Shown piece after piece: positions 6,297 through 9,807 of a stretch of 9,807 nucleotides of DNA (its first letter is position 1; every line of letters starts with the position of its first letter). The position numbers and the translations under genes are program-made. The stretch comes from Scatosoma sp045658805 (GTDB taxonomy: Bacteria > Bacillota > Clostridia > Christensenellales > Borkfalkiaceae): NCBI GenBank assembly GCA_045658805.1, contig JAZOVQ010000006.1, positions 1-9,807 of the forward strand, given 5' to 3'. The notes under the pieces are model-generated. The model saw nothing but the letters and a program-made list of their open reading frames with translations. It was not told where the DNA came from and did no database searches.

Positions 6297-8469
6297 TTAT
6301 GCTTTTATCCAAACAATTTCGTTGGGTTGCAAGGTGAGCTCTTTGCTTCTTCCGTCCACGTCATAGAAAATGGTGGTTTGCTTTTCAAACGTATTGTTGA
6401 TAACCGCATATTTTTTGGTTTCGGGATAATAGGTACAATCGGTAACGGGATTGCTCGAATATGCCTTTTGCATATCCGCTTCCTTGCCGCGTGCCCAGAA
6501 CATTGCGCGAAGGAGCAATCTTGCATTTTGAGGGCTGTAAGGCAAGCCTGCAATATACACACCCCTGCCCTTGCCATATTGATTGGCGGCAAGCTTCACT
6601 TCGCCTACGTTGACGTTTCTCTTGAAACGAGGAGAAATTTCAATATCCAGCACTTCGGAATTAGGCAACGCATACACGTTTTTCATGCCTTCGCCGTAAT
6701 CAATTTCACCCGCTACGTCCTGCGTAATGAAATGCGCTTTCTTTTCAATGTTATACTTATCCTCGGAAAGAGTAAAACCCTTTTCTTTGTCAACGCCAAG
6801 CACGTCCGCAAGCACAAACGTTCTACAGCCCTTTCTATACGCCGTAGGTTCGCCTACGCCGATAAATCCGTGACCGTCCGCCACCCATTTTCTAATGGTT
6901 GCAACCAGTTCGCAATCGTTCCAATATTCGCCGCCGCTAAACGCCGTGCCTTCGTCCCCAACGTTGAGGATAACATCGATATCCTTGTCGATACCGTTCT
7001 TCTTAATATCGTCAAAGGAAATGAAACGAACGTCCACTCCCAAGCCCGACAACGCTTCGTATACCCCTTGATAGGAATACACTTGTTGATACCAAAGCTC
7101 GTGCGCAACCATGTGGCCCATCCAGCTGCGCTTTGCGCCCCATGTATTCAAAACAGCAACCGTCAAACCCGAATAAGGTTTCGCCGCCCCGGACGCATCG
7201 CAAATCGCACGGAATTCGTCACAAACCTCGCCTGCTCTTTCGATAAATTTAGGGAAGGTCGCCGCCAACTGCAAATAGCCGCCGAAGCCCATTCTATCCA
7301 AAGGCTTTCTCATCATGGCTCTGCGCGCCGTCACCCAGTTTCTATTCAATTCCGCAATAGCGTTTTCTTCGTTACCTTCAAAGAAGGTATCGGGGAAGAA
7401 ATAAGGCAAAAATCTACCTTCGTGGTATTTCACGTGCGGAATTTCGGAAAGCATTCTTACCGTAACGCCGCCGCCCACCGAACCAACGACCGCATCCAAT
7501 TGCATGTCCTTAAAATAATCGCCATACGGCTCGGTCCCAATCCACGAATCGCCAAGGAACATCATCGCTTCCTTGCCTTCCGCATGGATAATATCCACCA
7601 GCTCGCGCACCGTCTTGGTGACGTACTTTTCGGTAAATTCCATATAATCACGGAATTTCGGCGTGGGGTTGACGAAGTTGCTTTGATAAGTGCCAGCCGA
7701 AACGATATCTTCCGCTTTCAATTGATAGCCGTATTCCTTTTCAAAATCGTCAAACGCTCTCGGGCTAGCCGTCATGGGATAGCCAAACCAATCGACGTGT
7801 CTTTCCTTGTTGATTTCGTTGAAAACGAGGAAGAAATGATACAAGAAAGTGGTATAACGCACTACGTTGACGTTTTTATTGTTATCGCACCACTTGCGCA
7901 TATTGTCTTTGATATGCTCGAAGGTGGCTTGGAAACGAGGCTCCATAACCTTGTGCTTTTCAATATTCCAATTGTTGGTGATATAATTGTACATCTGCGT
8001 GGAATCCCAAAGGTTTACCGCGAAGAAGTTAACGGAGTATTCATGGTAAGGTTTTGTGCTTTCAACGCGTACCTGCCCCCCGCCTATGTATTCCCAAGAG
8101 AAAATTTCTTCCCCCGTCGTGCGGTCGAAAACCTGCCAATATTTTTTAGGATTTTCTTCGTTTACGCCAAGCTGGTCATGAGAATATCCCTTCAACAAAT
8201 CAATGGTCAACGCCGTATCCGTAGCCAACATATAATCGGTAGTCAAAAGTACGCTTTGCAATTCGTCGGTGTGGTTGTCCGCCCAAGCATTGTCACCGCG
8301 TACGACAAAATAGGTATTGTATACCTTTTCCGCAATTTCCAAAGCATTTTTAGGCAAATGCGTACCATCGCAATCGCGTACGGCGTCCGCCCCCCCAAAG
8401 CTCCGCAATTTTTTTCGTGCCTTCCACGTAATTTTCATCCGTAGGAATTGTCACTCTGCCTTTTCTCAT
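6297..8469 (-). CDS. lnpA: GH112 beta-galactosyl phosphorylase (lacto-N-biose/galacto-N-biose type), frameshifted
   Basis: This enzyme splits a beta-galactoside with inorganic phosphate to alpha-galactose-1-phosphate plus the second sugar, in the cytoplasm. The protein matches the bifidobacterial lacto-N-biose phosphorylase pattern throughout: ADAVRDCDGTHLP near the start, KYWQVFDRTTGE, EAMMFLGDSWIGTEPY with the likely general acid at D307 of the repaired numbering, EGRFLPYFFPDTFFEGN, MGFGGYLQLAA, VRFISFDD and GRGVYIAGLPYS. It has a TIM barrel (about 1-440), a Rossmann-like middle domain (about 445-640) and a small C-terminal beta domain; there is no signal peptide. The true start is the ATG at 8469 with AGGAGA at 8476-8481, giving MRKGRVTIPTDENY..., the expected family N terminus. 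The frame breaks after codon 26 in a run of seven G (8396-8390); dropping one G restores a 723-residue protein. As written, translation stops after 38 codons. The acceptor sugar may be GlcNAc, GalNAc or rhamnose, so the symbol is tentative. Confidence 0.9.
8390..8396 (-). other. G7 homopolymer that shifts the GH112 reading frame
   Basis: The minus strand reads CTTTGGGGGGGCGGACGCC. With seven G the frame from the ATG at 8469 reads ...AELWGGGRRTRL and hits TAA shortly after. With six G it reads ...AELWGADAVRDCDGT, which is what the family has. So exactly one extra G (or a +1 slip) separates the N-terminal 26 codons from the remaining 697. Confidence 0.92.
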
Positions 8470-8475
8470 TTTATT

Positions 8476-8481
8476 TCTCCT
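8476..8481 (-). promoter_or_regulatory. Ribosome binding site that fixes the GH112 start
   Basis: AGGAGA lies 6 bases before the ATG at 8469. The alternative ATG at 8438 lacks a comparable site and would give an N terminus (MKITWKARKKL) unlike the family, so it is an out-of-frame start produced by the frameshift. Confidence 0.85.
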
Positions 8482-8502
8482 TTTTTAATAATGGTTTTCT
8501 AA

Positions 8503-8531
8503 ATTATAGCACAAACGTTGGGGTTTTACAA
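8503..8531 (-). promoter_or_regulatory. Promoter of the GH112 gene
   Basis: On the minus strand, TTGTAA (8531-8526) and a perfect TATAAT (8508-8503) are 17 bases apart, with TG one base before the -10 box. The predicted transcript starts near 8496, giving a leader of about 27 bases before the ATG at 8469. The spacer holds an imperfect palindrome, CCAACGTTTG (8521-8512), centred on ACGT; this is a possible but weak operator. The rest of the gap (8532-8607) shows only a small 5-bp hairpin near 8588-8601 and no clear terminator for the upstream gene. Confidence 0.85.
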
Positions 8532-8607
8532 GAGAAGAAAAGAAATTTCTCACTCACTTTCCCTATTTATTTTTACGCATGCCTATACACCTGCGCAGCA
8601 ATGCGCT

Positions 8608-9072
8608 TTATGCAAAGGTAACGCTGACAATTTCACTGTCCGTCCCTACGCGTATGGGCATTCCCCAATAGCCAACGCCCGAGGACACAATGATTTGCGT
8701 TCCGTTTTCGTTTTGATAATAACCATAATCCACCGTGTAAATAAAATCGGTTAAAATGGTCATGGGGAAAATTTGTCCGTTGTGCGTATGTCCCGACAAC
8801 ACCAAATCCGCTTCCGTTTCGTAACCGTCGATATGTTTAGGATTATGATCCAACGCAATAACGGGCAAGCCTTCCGTTTCCGCCGTTAATATCTCGGAAA
8901 GCGCTTTACGTTTCCTGCCGCCGTTGCCGCCGTGCGGCGCATCGTCTAAACGCCCTACCAGCACCAAACGCTCGTCAATAATCACGTATTCGTCGTTCAA
9001 CAATTTGACGTTTGCCGCCGCCAAAAACGCTTGCATTTTGTCCACCGAATCCCCTGCGTCGTGGTTACCCAA
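8608..9072 (-). pseudogene. C-terminal part of the YkuE/YaeI-like metallophosphoesterase, after an internal stop
   Basis: These 154 codons continue the upstream reading frame after a TAG at 9090-9088, with no change of frame. They hold the second half of the phosphoesterase active site: GNHDAGD at the very start, H76 in ALDHNPKH, and SGHTHNGQIFP (H95 and H97), ending with a beta-rich tail typical of YkuE/YaeI-like enzymes. The upstream half has the first metal ligands, so neither part can be an active enzyme alone. The TTG at 9072 is only the first possible start codon after the stop; I see no good ribosome site before it, so independent translation is unlikely. Joined with the upstream part, the protein would be about 379 residues. 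It ends with TAA 138 bases before the GH112 start. Confidence 0.85.
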
Positions 9073-9087
9073 GCATGCGTATACGCC

Positions 9088-9090
9088 CTA
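9088..9090 (-). other. In-frame TAG codon inside the metallophosphoesterase
   Basis: The minus strand reads ...TCG GCA ACG TAG GGC GTA TAC GCA TGC TTG GGT AAC CAC..., that is LSAT-stop-GVYACLGNH. In this family the sequence before GNHD is usually 'YGVYAVLGNHD', so the stop sits where Tyr is expected, one base from TAC or TAT. Every other complete gene in the window ends in TAA or TGA. Confidence 0.9.
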
Positions 9091-9747
9091 CGTTGCCGAA
9101 AGCCGCCGCATCGTTTGCAACGCCGCTTCAGGATCGGATACCGCTTCGTAAGTGGAATCGAAAAAATCCCCTGCTATACACACGATATCAGGCTGCAGGG
9201 CGTTGATTTCGTCCACAATCTCCGCCAAACGCGCCTCTGCGCCCACTGCGCCCAAATGCACGTCACTAATCATTACTAACCGCAAATCGGAGAGGTCAGC
9301 TTCGCTTTCAATGCGTACCTGGTAGGCAGGTTTGTCAATTTCTTTGGCATTGCACAGCCCGTAAATCCCCACGCCAAGCGTCAAAACCGCCACGCACGAT
9401 AAGGATACGGCGCGATAGGTTTTATTGCGCAAAACGGGGCGTTTGAAAAGGTTAAATACAATGATAACGCAATCGGACAACACGCAAAAGAAAAGCAGAT
9501 AAACGTAAAAACTTAAGCCGTAAGCGAAAATGAAAGCAAACAGCGTTTGTATCCACGCAGGCAACGGAAGCCGAGAGGAAGCAAAGCCGAATACCATTGA
9601 CGCTGCCAAGGCCGAAAGCACCGACAATATGATTGCGTATTTAATTTTGGGAAACAGTGTTTGCAGGGCTTTATGCAAGCTAATGGACAAATACCACGTT
9701 GCCGCCCCCACCGCAAGCAAAATCATAACGATAAACATAATCAACAA
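9088..9747 (-). CDS. N-terminal part of a membrane-anchored YkuE/YaeI-like metallophosphoesterase
   Basis: This 219-residue part has about four hydrophobic segments (roughly 2-20, 37-56, 66-100, 113-132) followed by the beginning of a calcineurin-like phosphoesterase domain: VMISDVHLG with D162 and H164, and IAGDFFDS with D194. The intact protein would sit in the membrane by its N terminus with the catalytic domain following, as in YkuE/YaeI-type enzymes, some of which act on lipid or UDP-sugar pyrophosphate bonds; the substrate here is unknown. The frame stops at TAG just before the GNHD motif, and the rest follows in the same frame at 8608-9072. AGGAG at 9753-9757 lies 5 bases before a TTG at 9747 and 8 bases before a second TTG at 9744; the first ATG (9738) is 14 bases away, so a TTG start is favoured but not certain. 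Confidence 0.82.
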   Translation of the reverse strand: MLIMFIVMILLAVGAATWYLSISLHKALQTLFPKIKYAIILSVLSALAASMVFGFASSRLPLPAWIQTLFAFIFAYGLSFYVYLLFFCVLSDCVIIVFNLFKRPVLRNKTYRAVSLSCVAVLTLGVGIYGLCNAKEIDKPAYQVRIESEADLSDLRLVMISDVHLGAVGAEARLAEIVDEINALQPDIVCIAGDFFDSTYEAVSDPEAALQTMRRLSAT

Positions 9748-9801
9748 GCTTGCTCCTTCACGTTTTTTTCTACTCTTTTATCCTATCAAACAGCATAAGT
9801 T

Positions 9802-9807
9802 ATTATA
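9802..9807 (-). promoter_or_regulatory. Possible -10 box of the metallophosphoesterase gene at the window edge
   Basis: The minus strand begins with TATAAT, about 55 bases before the start codon. A matching -35 box would lie outside the window, so this is a guess based on the -10 sequence and distance only. Confidence 0.35.

Noticed and set aside
8397..8438. The ATG at 8438 as the start of the GH112 protein
   Set aside because: It gives an N terminus unlike the family; the ATG at 8469 has AGGAGA and encodes the conserved N terminus in the shifted frame.
6126..8444. A 772-codon open frame on the plus strand, opposite the GH112 gene
   Set aside because: It is the exact codon complement of a well-recognised enzyme gene, shows no known motif, and its openness is explained by missing TTA, CTA and TCA codons on the minus strand.
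8585..8603. A terminator after the metallophosphoesterase gene (GCGCA-TTGC-TGCGC)
   Set aside because: The stem is only 5 bp and no T run follows on the minus strand.

Overview
The window looks like a piece of a low-to-mid-GC Firmicutes/Clostridia-type genome, probably from a gut or other carbohydrate-rich anaerobic habitat. The reasons are strong AGGAG-type ribosome sites, TATAAT promoters with TG extensions, a pyrophosphate-type phosphofructokinase, and two enzymes typical of glycan-degrading gut anaerobes: a GH112 galactosyl phosphorylase and a GH78-like alpha-L-rhamnosidase. This is inference from gene content; there is no rRNA or marker gene. I see no tRNA or rRNA gene, CRISPR array, insertion sequence or phage gene.

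Layout. The left edge (1-73, plus strand) carries the last 23 codons of an XRE-type helix-turn-helix regulator, ending in a hairpin terminator (72-112) that can serve both strands. All other genes are on the minus strand, in three units. Reading in transcription order from the right: (i) a membrane-anchored YkuE/YaeI-type metallophosphoesterase (9747 to 8608), split by an in-frame TAG codon; (ii) a GH112 galactosyl phosphorylase (8469 to 6297) with its own promoter and a terminator, but with a one-base frameshift in a run of seven G near its start; (iii) a tight five-gene operon from one strong promoter at 6162-6190: PPi-phosphofructokinase, a soluble metallophosphoesterase, a short-chain dehydrogenase, a HAD phosphatase/phosphomutase, and the GH78-like rhamnosidase. 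Gaps within the operon are only 18-43 bases and the operon ends at the shared terminator.

How the genes may work together. The GH112 enzyme would split a beta-galactoside (lacto-N-biose, galacto-N-biose or galactosyl-rhamnose) with phosphate, giving galactose-1-phosphate without spending ATP. The GH78-like enzyme would release rhamnose or a related sugar inside the cell. The PPi-dependent phosphofructokinase feeds hexose phosphates into glycolysis using pyrophosphate. The SDR and HAD enzymes could convert sugar or sugar-phosphate intermediates. The common theme is energy-saving sugar use in the cytoplasm, but the substrates cannot be fixed from sequence alone.

The points most worth checking are the two open-reading-frame lesions in neighbouring genes (the G7 frameshift and the amber codon) and a near-identical 23-base segment that recurs in otherwise unrelated genes.
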